In this document: positions 15,615-23,278 of the stretch, in pieces | How positions within the stretch are numbered: position 1 is the stretch's first letter | How the letters are laid out: each line of letters opens with the position of its first letter | Assembly (NCBI RefSeq): GCF_021538895.1 | Contig: NZ_JADDRL010000068.1 | Span: 1-54,401, forward strand | Length of the DNA: 54,401 bases | Direction: 5' to 3' | Source: Streptomyces olivochromogenes | GTDB lineage: Bacteria; Actinomycetota; Actinomycetes; Streptomycetales; Streptomycetaceae | Position numbers and translations under genes: made by a program | The notes under the pieces: model-generated | Database searches by the model: none | Seen by the model: only the letters and a program-made list of their open reading frames with translations | Told to the model about the DNA's origin: nothing

Positions 15615-16055
15615 GTGACTGATCTTCGAATAGAGATCGTGGACGGCGAGGCCATGCTCGAACAGTGGCGGCACGTCCACAACACGATCGTTCCGCCCGC
15701 CGCGATGGACCTGGACGAGGTGCGGGAGCGGGCGGGGCGCAATCGGCTGGAGAACGCGTACGTCGGCGATGTCCTCGTCGGCAATTCCACGGTGCGCCCG
15801 CCGACGGGGGAGGACGGCGTGGCGACCGTGATCGCCCGGGTACTGCCCGAGTACCGGCGGCGCGGGTACGGCGCAGCCCTGTACGCGCACACGCTCGCCC
15901 ACACGCGCGTGCTCGGCGCGAAGGTGATCGAGACGTGCGTCCTGGCGGTCAACGAGGACGGTCTGCGCTTCGCCGAGCGGCAGGGGTTCGTGGAGATCGA
16001 GCGCTACGTGCTCGACGGCGAGAGCGACCAATGGGTCGACCTCAGGCTGGCCTAG
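15615..16055 (+). CDS. GNAT-family N-acetyltransferase
   Basis: 146 residues. The acetyl-CoA loop is ARVLPEYRRRGYGAALYAHTL (R/Q-x-x-G-x-G/A pattern), followed by ETCVLAVNEDGLRFAERQGFVEIERYVLDG, the usual C-terminal GNAT strands. The substrate is unknown. The GTG at 15615 lies eight bases after TAGTCT, a good -10 element, so a leaderless transcript is likely. It sits 29 bases after the Rid gene and may also be read from that promoter. Confidence 0.85.
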   Translation: MTDLRIEIVDGEAMLEQWRHVHNTIVPPAAMDLDEVRERAGRNRLENAYVGDVLVGNSTVRPPTGEDGVATVIARVLPEYRRRGYGAALYAHTLAHTRVLGAKVIETCVLAVNEDGLRFAERQGFVEIERYVLDGESDQWVDLRLA

Positions 16056-16203
16056 GGATCATGGCGGCGCCAGCGGCCCGGCGCTTAACGATTTTCTCAA
16101 TCTTGTGGGAACCAAGTGTGTGCTGCGTCACGTTCGAGTTGAATGAAGGGGAGTGAGCGAACCTTCGCGCCGTACGTGCGGACGCAGCCTGCAGGGGGTC
16201 CAG

Positions 16204-17655
16204 GTGAGTGCTTCCCGGCGTAGTGGGACGACCGACGAGCTGGGGCCAGACGAGCCCGAGCGCGACGGCGGCTCGGCCTCGGCCGGTCCGGAGAGCCCGG
16301 GTGACCCGGGCGACCCGGGCGGTTCCGACCTGCTCGCAGCCCTGCTCGACGGTATGGACGCGGCCCTGTGCGCCTTCGACGCGGACGGGGTGGTGACGCA
16401 CTGGAACCGCGAGGCGGAGCGCATCCTGGGCTGGACCGCGGCCGAGGCCGTGGGCCGCAAGGGCTTCGCCGGCTGGGCGGTGCGCAGCGCGGACGCCGAG
16501 GAGGTCGAGGGGCGCCTGCTGTCCGCCATGCACGCCCCGGGCCGGCAGGTCCACGAGTTCGCGCTGCTGACCAAGGACGGCGGACGGGTGCTCGTCCGGA
16601 CGCAGTCGGCCGCCGTGCGCGGACCGGACGGCGAGCCCGCGGGCGTGTACTGCGCCTTCAGCGAGGTGCACGCGCAGATCGACCTGGAGCGGTCCATCGC
16701 GCTGAGCGAGGCGCTGTTCGAGGACGCGTCGTGGGGTGTCGTCCTGGTCGACGCGGACCTGCGGCCCGCCGTGGTGAACGCCCACGCGGCCCGGGCGCTG
16801 GGCACCGGGCGCACGTCCGTGCTCGGGCGGCCGCTCGGCGAGCTGCTCGCGCAGGGCGTCGAGGAGCTGGAGGCCGCGCTCACGCACGTGCTGGCGGAGG
16901 GCGCGCCGCCCGCGCCGGCCGAGATGTGGGTGAGCGTGCGGACGCCGGAGGGCGAGAAGCGGCGGTGCTGGCGCAGCGGGTTCGTGCGGCTGGCCTCGCC
17001 GCTCGCGGAGGAGCCGGTGCCGCTCGGAGTGGGCTGGCTGTTCCAGGACGTGACCGAGGCCAAGCAGGGCGAGCAGGAGGCGGCACAGCTGCGCTTCCGT
17101 GCCAACCAGCTGCACCGGGCGGCGCGGGCCGCGGCGGAGTGCGAGGACCCGGCGGAGGCGGTGACCGTCCACCTGGACTTCGCGCTCGCCGGCTTCGCCG
17201 ACCACGCGCTGATCGACCGGGTGGCGGGCGGAGCGCGGGCCGACGGGGAGGCCGGTGAGGTGCGGCTGGTGCGGGTGGCCACGACGCCCGCCGGGGCGCC
17301 GGGGCCGAGCGTGCTCACCGGGCACGCCGGGCTGCCCCTGCGCTACGAGGAGGGGCATCCGGCCCTGCAGTGCGTCGACCGGGCCGGGACGGTGCGGGCG
17401 GACGCCGGTTCCGTGCCGGCCGAGCGGGCGCGCGAGTGGGCGCTGGCCCGCCAGTGGCCCGGTGACTGCGTGCACGCCCTGTGCGCGGTGCTGCGCAGCC
17501 GGGGCCGGACGCTGGGGGTCGTGACGTTCCTGCGCGGCGCCGGACGCAACCGGTTCGAGCGGGCCGACGCGACGTACGCGGAGGACGTGGCGGTCCGGAT
17601 CGCGTCGGCATTGGACCTGGCCTCCGAGGTGGGCGGGGAACCGCCCCTCGGCTGA
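16204..17655 (+). CDS. PAS-PAS-GAF protein without a recognisable output domain
   Basis: 483 residues from the GTG at 16204, which has AGGGGG five bases upstream. An in-frame GTG at 16153 would add 17 residues, but its GGGG lies too close. After a disordered, Gly/Pro-rich start come a PAS domain (residues ~40-155; DALLDG-like helix, VVTHWNREAERILGWTAAEA), a second PAS (~165-285; GVVLVDADLRPAVVNAHAAR to VGWLFQDVTEAKQ) and a GAF-like domain (~300-475). No PP2C phosphatase, histidine kinase or GGDEF domain follows, although PAS/GAF proteins in Streptomyces commonly end in one. Perhaps it signals through a partner. It converges on the isomerase gene with a 20-base gap. Confidence 0.8.
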   Translation: MSASRRSGTTDELGPDEPERDGGSASAGPESPGDPGDPGGSDLLAALLDGMDAALCAFDADGVVTHWNREAERILGWTAAEAVGRKGFAGWAVRSADAEEVEGRLLSAMHAPGRQVHEFALLTKDGGRVLVRTQSAAVRGPDGEPAGVYCAFSEVHAQIDLERSIALSEALFEDASWGVVLVDADLRPAVVNAHAARALGTGRTSVLGRPLGELLAQGVEELEAALTHVLAEGAPPAPAEMWVSVRTPEGEKRRCWRSGFVRLASPLAEEPVPLGVGWLFQDVTEAKQGEQEAAQLRFRANQLHRAARAAAECEDPAEAVTVHLDFALAGFADHALIDRVAGGARADGEAGEVRLVRVATTPAGAPGPSVLTGHAGLPLRYEEGHPALQCVDRAGTVRADAGSVPAERAREWALARQWPGDCVHALCAVLRSRGRTLGVVTFLRGAGRNRFERADATYAEDVAVRIASALDLASEVGGEPPLG

Positions 17656-17675
17656 CCCGCCCGGCCGACCGCGCC

Positions 17676-18431
17676 TCAGCGCTGGTAGAAGATCCGGTCC
17701 CGGTACTCCCGCATGATCCGGCGGTTCCACTCGTGGCCGCCGTCGACGTTGCCGGAGCGCAGGAGCGGGGGCTCGGTGCCGCGGTCGGCCAGGGTGCCGG
17801 CGGCCGTGGCCATGACGGCCTGGAGCAGGGCGCTGGTGACGACCGTGGAGGCGGGGGCGAAGGGGGCCGGGATGCTGTCCAGGGTGAGCTCCGCGTCGCC
17901 GACCGCGATCTTCGAGTCGAGGACGCGGTCGCAGTGGTCCTTCAGGTAGGTGCCCGAGCCGTGCCGGGATTTCGTCTGCGAGGCGTAGGCCACCGAGGTG
18001 ACGCCGATGACCTTGACGCCCATGGCGCGGGCGGTCATGGCCATCTCCACGGGGAGGGCGTTGCGGCCGGAGAGGGAGATGATCACGAGGGCGTCGCCGG
18101 CCCGGAGGGGCGAGGTGTCGAGGACGGCCGTCGCGAGCCCGTCCACGCGTTCGAGGGCGGAGCCGAGGGTGGCCGGGACGACGTCGACACCCAGGGCGCC
18201 GGGGACGACGAGCAGGTTCATCAGGGCGAGACCGCCGGCGCGGTAGACGACGTCCTGCGCGGCGAGGGAGGAGTGTCCGGCGCCGAAGGCGAACAGGCGG
18301 CCGCCGGACTCGACGGTGTCGGCGAGGAGCGTGCCGGCCGCCGTGATCGCCTCCGACTCCTCGTCGCGGACCCGTTGCAGCAGGCCGATGGCGGCGTCGA
18401 AGAACTGGTCGGCGAGCGTGCCGTCGCTCAT
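17676..18431 (-). CDS. SIS-domain phosphosugar isomerase-like protein (NagS-like)
   Basis: 251 residues with one SIS domain. AADQ-like helix start ADQFFDAAIGLLQRV, RLFAFGAGHSSLAAQDVVYRAGG, DALVIISLSGRNALPVEMAM (the phosphosugar Ser motif) and VKVIGVTSVAYA are all present. It should bind a sugar phosphate in the cytosol. As I recall, the S. coelicolor protein next to dmdR1 (SCO4393) has been reported to act on N-acetylglucosamine-6-phosphate. A dre-like site in the promoter agrees with an aminosugar role. The ATG at 18431 has AAGGGG six bases upstream. It is divergent from dmdR1, 238 bases apart. Confidence 0.87.
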   Translation of the reverse strand: MSDGTLADQFFDAAIGLLQRVRDEESEAITAAGTLLADTVESGGRLFAFGAGHSSLAAQDVVYRAGGLALMNLLVVPGALGVDVVPATLGSALERVDGLATAVLDTSPLRAGDALVIISLSGRNALPVEMAMTARAMGVKVIGVTSVAYASQTKSRHGSGTYLKDHCDRVLDSKIAVGDAELTLDSIPAPFAPASTVVTSALLQAVMATAAGTLADRGTEPPLLRSGNVDGGHEWNRRIMREYRDRIFYQR

Positions 18432-18469
18432 GCGGTGCCCCTTCGCAGCGTCTGTGTCGCGGATCACCG

Positions 18470-18485
18470 TGCGGTCTGGACCAGT
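18470..18485 (-). promoter_or_regulatory. DasR-like (dre) operator in the isomerase promoter
   Basis: The 16-base sequence TGCGGTCTGGACCAGT matches the dre consensus A[CG]TGGTCTAGACCA[CG]T at 13 positions. It sits directly downstream of a perfect TTGACA -35 on the bottom strand (18495-18490), where it would overlap the promoter spacer. DasR is the GntR-type aminosugar repressor of Streptomyces. Its control of this gene is inferred from the match and position. Confidence 0.7.
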
Positions 18486-18669
18486 GTGCTGTCAATACGG
18501 CGGTACGTGGCCGGGGCCGCGCCCGGCGCGGGGCCGACGCACCCAGTTGTCACCCGGGGTTTCGGCGGCGCGGCACGGTTGTCAGTGGTATGCGTCAGAA
18601 TTGAAGCCAGGGCCAGCGCACGCGCCGGATTAGCGGTGAGCTTCCGGCAGAGGTAATCGAGGGGCACGT

Positions 18670-19362
18670 ATGTCCGGACTGATCGACACCACGGAGATGT
18701 ATCTCCGCACCATCCTCGAACTCGAAGAGGAAGGCGTGGTCCCGATGCGCGCCCGGATCGCGGAGCGGCTCGACCAGAGCGGGCCGACCGTGAGCCAGAC
18801 GGTGGCGCGGATGGAGCGCGACGGGTTGGTGTCCGTGGCGAGCGACCGGCATCTGGAGCTCACCGACGAGGGACGTCGGCTGGCCACGCGGGTGATGCGC
18901 AAGCACCGCCTCGCGGAGTGCCTGCTCGTCGACGTGATCGGCCTGGAGTGGGAGCAGGTGCACGCCGAGGCGTGTCGCTGGGAGCACGTGATGAGCGAGG
19001 CCGTGGAGCGGCGCGTGCTCGAGCTCCTGCGTCACCCCACCGAGTCGCCGTACGGGAACCCGATCCCCGGCCTGGAGGAGCTCGGCGAGAAGGACGGGGC
19101 GGACCCGTTCCTCGACGAGGGCATGGTGTCCCTGGCCGACCTCGACCCGGGCACGGACGGCAAGACGGTCGTCGTCCGCCGCATCGGTGAGCCGATCCAG
19201 ACGGACGCGCAGCTGATGTACACGCTGCGCCGCGCGGGTGTGCAGCCCGGCTCGGTGGTGAGCGTGACGGAGTCGGCGGGCGGTGTGCTCGTGGGCAGCG
19301 GCGGCGAGGCCGCCGAACTGGAGGCGGACGTGGCCTCCCACGTGTTCGTCGCCAAGCGCTGA
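18670..19362 (+). CDS. dmdR1: DtxR-family iron-dependent repressor DmdR1
   Basis: 230 residues, the same length as S. coelicolor DmdR1. The winged helix is LIDTTEMYLRTILELEEEGV with RIAERLDQSGPTVSQTVARM. The metal sites are intact: Met10, the His of RKHRLAE, and the Cys-x-x-Glu-His of EACRWEHVM. An SH3-like third domain ends in EAAELEADVASHVFVAKR. With Fe(II) it represses siderophore and iron-uptake genes at iron boxes. GAGGGG lies seven bases before the ATG. In S. coelicolor an antiparallel gene, adm, is encoded opposite dmdR1; long bottom-strand open frames are present here too. I see no iron box in its own promoter. Confidence 0.95.
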   Translation: MSGLIDTTEMYLRTILELEEEGVVPMRARIAERLDQSGPTVSQTVARMERDGLVSVASDRHLELTDEGRRLATRVMRKHRLAECLLVDVIGLEWEQVHAEACRWEHVMSEAVERRVLELLRHPTESPYGNPIPGLEELGEKDGADPFLDEGMVSLADLDPGTDGKTVVVRRIGEPIQTDAQLMYTLRRAGVQPGSVVSVTESAGGVLVGSGGEAAELEADVASHVFVAKR

Positions 19363-19576
19363 CCGCCGCGGCGCACGCCACCTCGGGGAAGGCGCTCCAC
19401 CCCCGGAAATTGGGCCAACTCCCGCTGCGGCAGGGGCAGTTGTGGTGTCCTGTCGAACGCGTCGATGCCAAGATTCAGTGAGCCGAATCGCAGCGCTTCG
19501 ACGCTTCGCGTGCAAGGCTGTCGCGAGAGGCATATGACCTGAGGGGGGCGGGGAGGATGTGCCGCAGGCATGGGTA

Positions 19577-19606
19577 TGGCCCCGGCGCCGATGAGCGCCG
19601 GGGCCA
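19577..19606 (+). terminator. strong hairpin downstream of dmdR1
   Basis: TGGCCCCGGCGC pairs perfectly with GCGCCGGGGCCA around the loop CGATGA (12-base stem). It lies 215 bases after dmdR1, so either dmdR1 has a long 3' untranslated region or a separate small transcript ends here. Confidence 0.6.
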
Positions 19607-19771
19607 GTCCTCCCCTGTGCTGACCCGGAGCCCCGAGCTCTCAGGGTCATTCCCCTCGGACCGATTTCCCCGAGCGGTCCGCCTCCCGCTGAAGAACTCC
19701 CCTCGGCGGCGGCGATCATGCCTCGTGGAGGGTCACTCGTACGAGGGGTGTTGTTGGCCCGGACAGAATTT

Positions 19772-19787
19772 TCGAATAGATATTCGA
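19772..19787. promoter_or_regulatory. palindrome TCGAATA-GA-TATTCGA at the hydrolase promoter
   Basis: Perfect seven-base arms around GA, in the only markedly AT-rich patch nearby. It lies directly upstream of TAATCT (19788-19793), a good -10 element. Transcription would start near 19800 and leave a ~74-base leader before the hydrolase ATG. Overlap with the promoter suggests an operator; the regulator is unknown. Confidence 0.55.
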
Positions 19788-19873
19788 TAATCTGGGGTCG
19801 CCAACAACGGCACGCAGCGGTACGACGGCACAGCAGCGGTACGGTCCGAGCGGAGCTAGGGGGGTGCCAGCCC

Positions 19874-20749
19874 ATGGCACGGCGCATCGACGTGAGGGGA
19901 ACCGGTGGCGTACGCCTCGCCGCCTGGGAATTCGCCGACCCTCCCAAGGCGGACCCGGTGGAGGCCGGCCCGGGCCCGGGGGAGCCCGGCGTGCTGTTAC
20001 TGCACGGCCTGATGGGCCGCGCCTCGCACTGGGCGTCCACCGCCCGCCGGCTCTCCGAGCGCCACCGCGCGGTCGCACTGGACCAGCGGGGCCACGGACA
20101 GAGTGAGAAGCCCCCACAGGCCGCGTTCACCCGTGAGGCCTACGTCGAGGACGCCGAGGCGGCCCTCGAACAGCTCAATCTCGCCCCGGCCGTCCTCATC
20201 GGCCACGCCATGGGCGCGCTGACCGCCTGGCAGCTCGCCGCCAAGCGCCCGGACCTGGTGCGCGGTCTGATCATCTGCGACATGCGGGCCTCCGCGCTCG
20301 GCGCGACCTCGCAGCGCGAGTGGGCCAACTGGTTCAAGTCCTGGCCCGTCCCCTTCGCCACCCTCGCCGACGTGCGCAAGTGGTTCGGCGAGGACGACCC
20401 CTGGGTGGAGCGCCCGAACCCGGCCCGCGGCGAGTTCTACGCCGAGGTCATGCACGAGTCCTCCGACGGCTGGCGCCCCGTCTTCGAACCCGAGCAGATG
20501 CTCAAGTCCCGCGAGACCTGGGTGTACGACGCCCACTGGGAGGAGCTCACCCAGGTGAGGTGCCCCGCCCTGGTCGTGCGCGGCCTCGACGGGGAGCTGG
20601 GGCGGGCCGAGGCCCAGGAGATGGTCCGGGTGCTGCCCCTCGGCGAGTACGCGGAGGTCGCGGACGCGGGCCACCTGGTGCACTACGACCAGCCGGAGGC
20701 TTGGCGGGGGGCCATCGAGCCGTTCCTCGATCGGGTCCTGGCCGGATGA
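19874..20749 (+). CDS. alpha/beta-hydrolase-fold protein lacking the nucleophile serine
   Basis: 291 residues. The fold is clear: VLLLHGLMGRASHW (oxyanion strand-turn), ALDQRGHGQS, a nucleophile-elbow region LIGHAMGALTAWQLA, VRGLDGELG (acid region) and ADAGHLVHYDQPE (catalytic His region). At the elbow the usual G-H-S-x-G reads G110-H-A112-M-G, so the nucleophile is Ala (GCC at 20207-20209). It would be Ser after one base change. Leu42 is coded by TTA (19997-19999), so translation should need the bldA tRNA, which typically ties a gene to late growth or development. The ATG at 19874 is ~10 bases after AGGGGGG. It could be a binding or regulatory protein rather than an enzyme. Confidence 0.85.
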   Translation: MARRIDVRGTGGVRLAAWEFADPPKADPVEAGPGPGEPGVLLLHGLMGRASHWASTARRLSERHRAVALDQRGHGQSEKPPQAAFTREAYVEDAEAALEQLNLAPAVLIGHAMGALTAWQLAAKRPDLVRGLIICDMRASALGATSQREWANWFKSWPVPFATLADVRKWFGEDDPWVERPNPARGEFYAEVMHESSDGWRPVFEPEQMLKSRETWVYDAHWEELTQVRCPALVVRGLDGELGRAEAQEMVRVLPLGEYAEVADAGHLVHYDQPEAWRGAIEPFLDRVLAG

Positions 20750-20775
20750 CACCGGGGGCCCGCCGGACCCGCCCG

Positions 20776-22362
20776 TCAGCCCTTGCTCACCGCCGTCAGG
20801 ATCTCCGGCAGGTACCGCGCCGTCCGTGGAGCCGCCAGCCGTAGCCCCGTCCCGGTGACCACGGCCCCGTACACCGCCCCCACCGGCAGCAGCAGCCACG
20901 TCCACGCGTCCCCGTCCGCGCTCACGTTCACCCAGATGGTCAGCGCTATGACGGGGGCGCAGACCAGGGCCGCCGCGACCATGCCGCCGAAGATGGAGAT
21001 CCAGGCGAGACCCGCCTGGCCGGGCGCCACGTTCTTGTGACCCTCCTGCGGGATGGAGTACGGGAAGCGGGCCGACGTCCACGCGCCGGTCGCCAGCATC
21101 GCCCCGAGCAGCGCGAAGGACAGCCCGAGGACCTCGGGCAGCCGGGCCCAGTCGCCCAGCATCGCCGTGGTCAGCACGGTCACCAGCGTGGCGTACGGCA
21201 GGGTGATCACCAGCAGGGCCAGCGCTCGGCCGCGCAACTCGGCGTACGCGTCCCGCGGCGACGAGATCGCCGTCGCCACCAGCCAGAAGGCGGAGGTGTC
21301 CTGGCCGAACTGGTTGTACATCTGGATGCCGAGCATCCCGGCGGCGAAGCACGCGAAGTAGATCGAGCCGGTGCCCTGCAGCGCGTTGAACACCGGCACG
21401 ATCAGGCCGATGGCGAGCGAGGTCACCCAGGCGGCCTTGGTCTTGGGATCGCGCCAGATGTAGCGCAGGCTGCGCTCCATGACCGTACCCGTGCGGCCCG
21501 TGGGCAGCAGCCGGCCGAGCCCGCTCGACGGGCGTTCCCGGGTGCCGGGGTCGGCTGCCTGGACAGTGGACCCGTCGGGGTAGGTCATCAGCCGGGTCAG
21601 GCTGCCCGCCCATCCCCCGACCAGCAGCGCCAACGCGGCCACGGACAGCAGCAGTTGCGCCGTGGCCGTGCCGTAGGACCCCTCGCTCACCGAGTGCACC
21701 GCGCCCACCGCCGACGCGGGCGGCAGCCAGCGCAGCACGTCCGCCACCGGCGCGAGCTGACCGAGCCCGGCCGAACCCAGCCGCTGCGCGCCGAAGTTGA
21801 CCAGCTGCGCCCCGACCGCGATGACCAGCCCACTGAGCACGGCCAGGTCGCGTCCCTTGCGGCTGGTCAGCAGCCGCACGTTGGCGGTGGCCACGGCCCG
21901 CGCGAGGGCCACGCAGACCAGCAGCGCGAGGGCGAGGGCGACGACGCCGGTGACGTACGCCGCCGCCCCGTGCGCCACGGACAGGACGCAGCCCGCCAGC
22001 AGGAGCAGCGTGAACAGCGGCCCGATCCCGACCAGCGAGGCCGCCAGCAGGGCCCCCACCAGGGGGCGGGGCCGCAGCGGCAGCATCACCAGGCGGGTCG
22101 GGTCCAGGGTCTCGTCACCGCTCGGGAAGAACAGCGGCATCACCGCCCAGCCCAGCCCCAGCACGGCCGTCCCGAGGAGGGCGACGGCATCGGCGTGCGC
22201 ATGTCCGCGCAGGGCCAGCAGCCCGAGCAGTTGCAGCGCGGCGAACAGCAGCGCGACGACGGCCGACGCCACGAACGCGGCCCGCCGGCCGCCCGACTGC
22301 CGCAGCCCGTTGCGCAGCAGCGACAGCTTCAGCCGTACGACGGTGGAGGTGAGGCCCGTCAT
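20776..22362 (-). CDS. ABC transporter permease (ABC-2-like exporter)
   Basis: 528 residues with about 12 hydrophobic segments in two groups of six, split by a charged loop near residues 260-300 (DGSTVQAADPGTRERPSSG). The helices are Ala/Leu/Val-rich, e.g. FVASAVVALLFAALQLLGLL and YVTGVVALALALLVCVAL. No solute-binding protein is next to it, so export or an antibiotic-resistance-like role is more likely than uptake. Its start overlaps the stop of the ATPase gene by four bases, so the two form an operon. The substrate is unknown. It converges with the alpha/beta-hydrolase, with 26 bases between the stops. Confidence 0.88.
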   Translation of the reverse strand: MTGLTSTVVRLKLSLLRNGLRQSGGRRAAFVASAVVALLFAALQLLGLLALRGHAHADAVALLGTAVLGLGWAVMPLFFPSGDETLDPTRLVMLPLRPRPLVGALLAASLVGIGPLFTLLLLAGCVLSVAHGAAAYVTGVVALALALLVCVALARAVATANVRLLTSRKGRDLAVLSGLVIAVGAQLVNFGAQRLGSAGLGQLAPVADVLRWLPPASAVGAVHSVSEGSYGTATAQLLLSVAALALLVGGWAGSLTRLMTYPDGSTVQAADPGTRERPSSGLGRLLPTGRTGTVMERSLRYIWRDPKTKAAWVTSLAIGLIVPVFNALQGTGSIYFACFAAGMLGIQMYNQFGQDTSAFWLVATAISSPRDAYAELRGRALALLVITLPYATLVTVLTTAMLGDWARLPEVLGLSFALLGAMLATGAWTSARFPYSIPQEGHKNVAPGQAGLAWISIFGGMVAAALVCAPVIALTIWVNVSADGDAWTWLLLPVGAVYGAVVTGTGLRLAAPRTARYLPEILTAVSKG

Positions 22363-23156
22363 CGGGCGGCCCCGCCGCCCAGCCAGTCCAGATTCGACGC
22401 GGCGTCACGCCCCCGCGCGCCGACGAGCTCCAGGAACGCCCCCTGGAGGGTGGGATGGTCGCCGCGGACCTCGGCCAGCGTTCCGGTCGCGCGAATGCGT
22501 CCCGCGGCCAGTACGGCCACCCAGTCGCACAGCGACTCGACGAGTTCCATGACGTGGGACGAGAAGACCACGGTGGCGCCGGAGGCCGTGTACCGCTCCA
22601 GGACGCCCCGGATGATCTGCGCGGACACCGGGTCGACTCCCTCGAACGGCTCGTCGAGGAAGAGGACTTCGGGGTTGTGGAGGAGAGCGGCCGCGAGCCC
22701 GATCTTCTTGCGCATGCCGGTCGAGTAGTCGACGACGAGCTTGTGCTGGGCCCCGGCCAGATCCAGCACCTCCAGCAGCTGCGTGGCCCGCTTGTCCACC
22801 TCGGCGCCGGGCAGCCCGCGCAACCGGCCGCAGTAGCCGAGCAGTTCCCGCCCCGACAGCCGCTCGAACAGCCGCAGTCCCTCGGGCAGGACACCGATCC
22901 GCGCCTTGACCGCCACCGGGTCCCGCCACACGTCGTGCCCCACGACCTCGACGGACCCCTGATCGGGTCTGAGCAGCCCGGTCACCATGGAGAGGGTGGT
23001 GGTCTTGCCGGCCCCGTTGGGTCCCACCAGCCCGATGAACTTCCCCGCCGGCAGGTCCAGATCGATCCCGGCGACGGCGACCTGCTGCCCGAACCGCTTC
23101 CAGAGCCCCCGCACCCGAACGGCTGCCGCCGTTTCCACCACCGCTGCGTCCGTCAT
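22359..23156 (-). CDS. ABC transporter ATP-binding protein
   Basis: 265 residues. Walker A is GLVGPNGAGKTTTLSMV. The signature region reads DYSTGMRKKIGLAAALL, a drug-exporter-like variant of LSGGQ. Walker B is PEVLFLDEPFEGVDPVS, followed by VVFSSHVMELVE with the switch His. It powers the permease encoded immediately downstream at the inner face of the membrane. The YSTGM signature and the single-ATPase plus single-permease layout are typical of ABC-2 exporters. The ATG at 23156 starts the operon. Confidence 0.92.
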   Translation of the reverse strand: MTDAAVVETAAAVRVRGLWKRFGQQVAVAGIDLDLPAGKFIGLVGPNGAGKTTTLSMVTGLLRPDQGSVEVVGHDVWRDPVAVKARIGVLPEGLRLFERLSGRELLGYCGRLRGLPGAEVDKRATQLLEVLDLAGAQHKLVVDYSTGMRKKIGLAAALLHNPEVLFLDEPFEGVDPVSAQIIRGVLERYTASGATVVFSSHVMELVESLCDWVAVLAAGRIRATGTLAEVRGDHPTLQGAFLELVGARGRDAASNLDWLGGGAAR

Positions 23157-23278
23157 GGTGAAACCCTACGGCGCGGCCGCCGACCGGAAAGGGCGCGAGG
23201 AACCCCGACAAACGGCGACGGCCCCACGGCCGCACAGCGACACGGGGGGCGCACAAGAAGGCGAAGGCTGCCGGTCCG

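Larger units (their letters stand above)
19363..19873. other. intergenic region between dmdR1 and the alpha/beta-hydrolase
   Basis: About 510 bases with no convincing gene. It contains a strong hairpin (19577-19606), an AT-rich palindrome and a -10 element near 19790. A 77-codon open frame (19557-19790) starts after GGGGAGG, but its Arg/Pro/Ser-rich product and low third-position GC argue against it. Another very short frame in the same place has two Trp codons; I do not call it. Confidence 0.5.

Noticed and set aside
15620..15636. TTCGAATAGA resembling the palindrome at 19772
   Set aside because: Lies within the GNAT coding sequence and lacks the second arm; probably chance.
19556..19592. 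Short frame with two Trp codons in the same place, possible attenuator peptide
   Set aside because: Only 11 codons, the hairpin lacks a competing structure I could define, and no tryptophan gene follows.
19557..19790. 77-codon frame preceded by GGGGAGG downstream of dmdR1
   Set aside because: Low third-position GC, Arg/Pro/Ser-rich product, overlaps a strong hairpin and a promoter palindrome; no family recognised.
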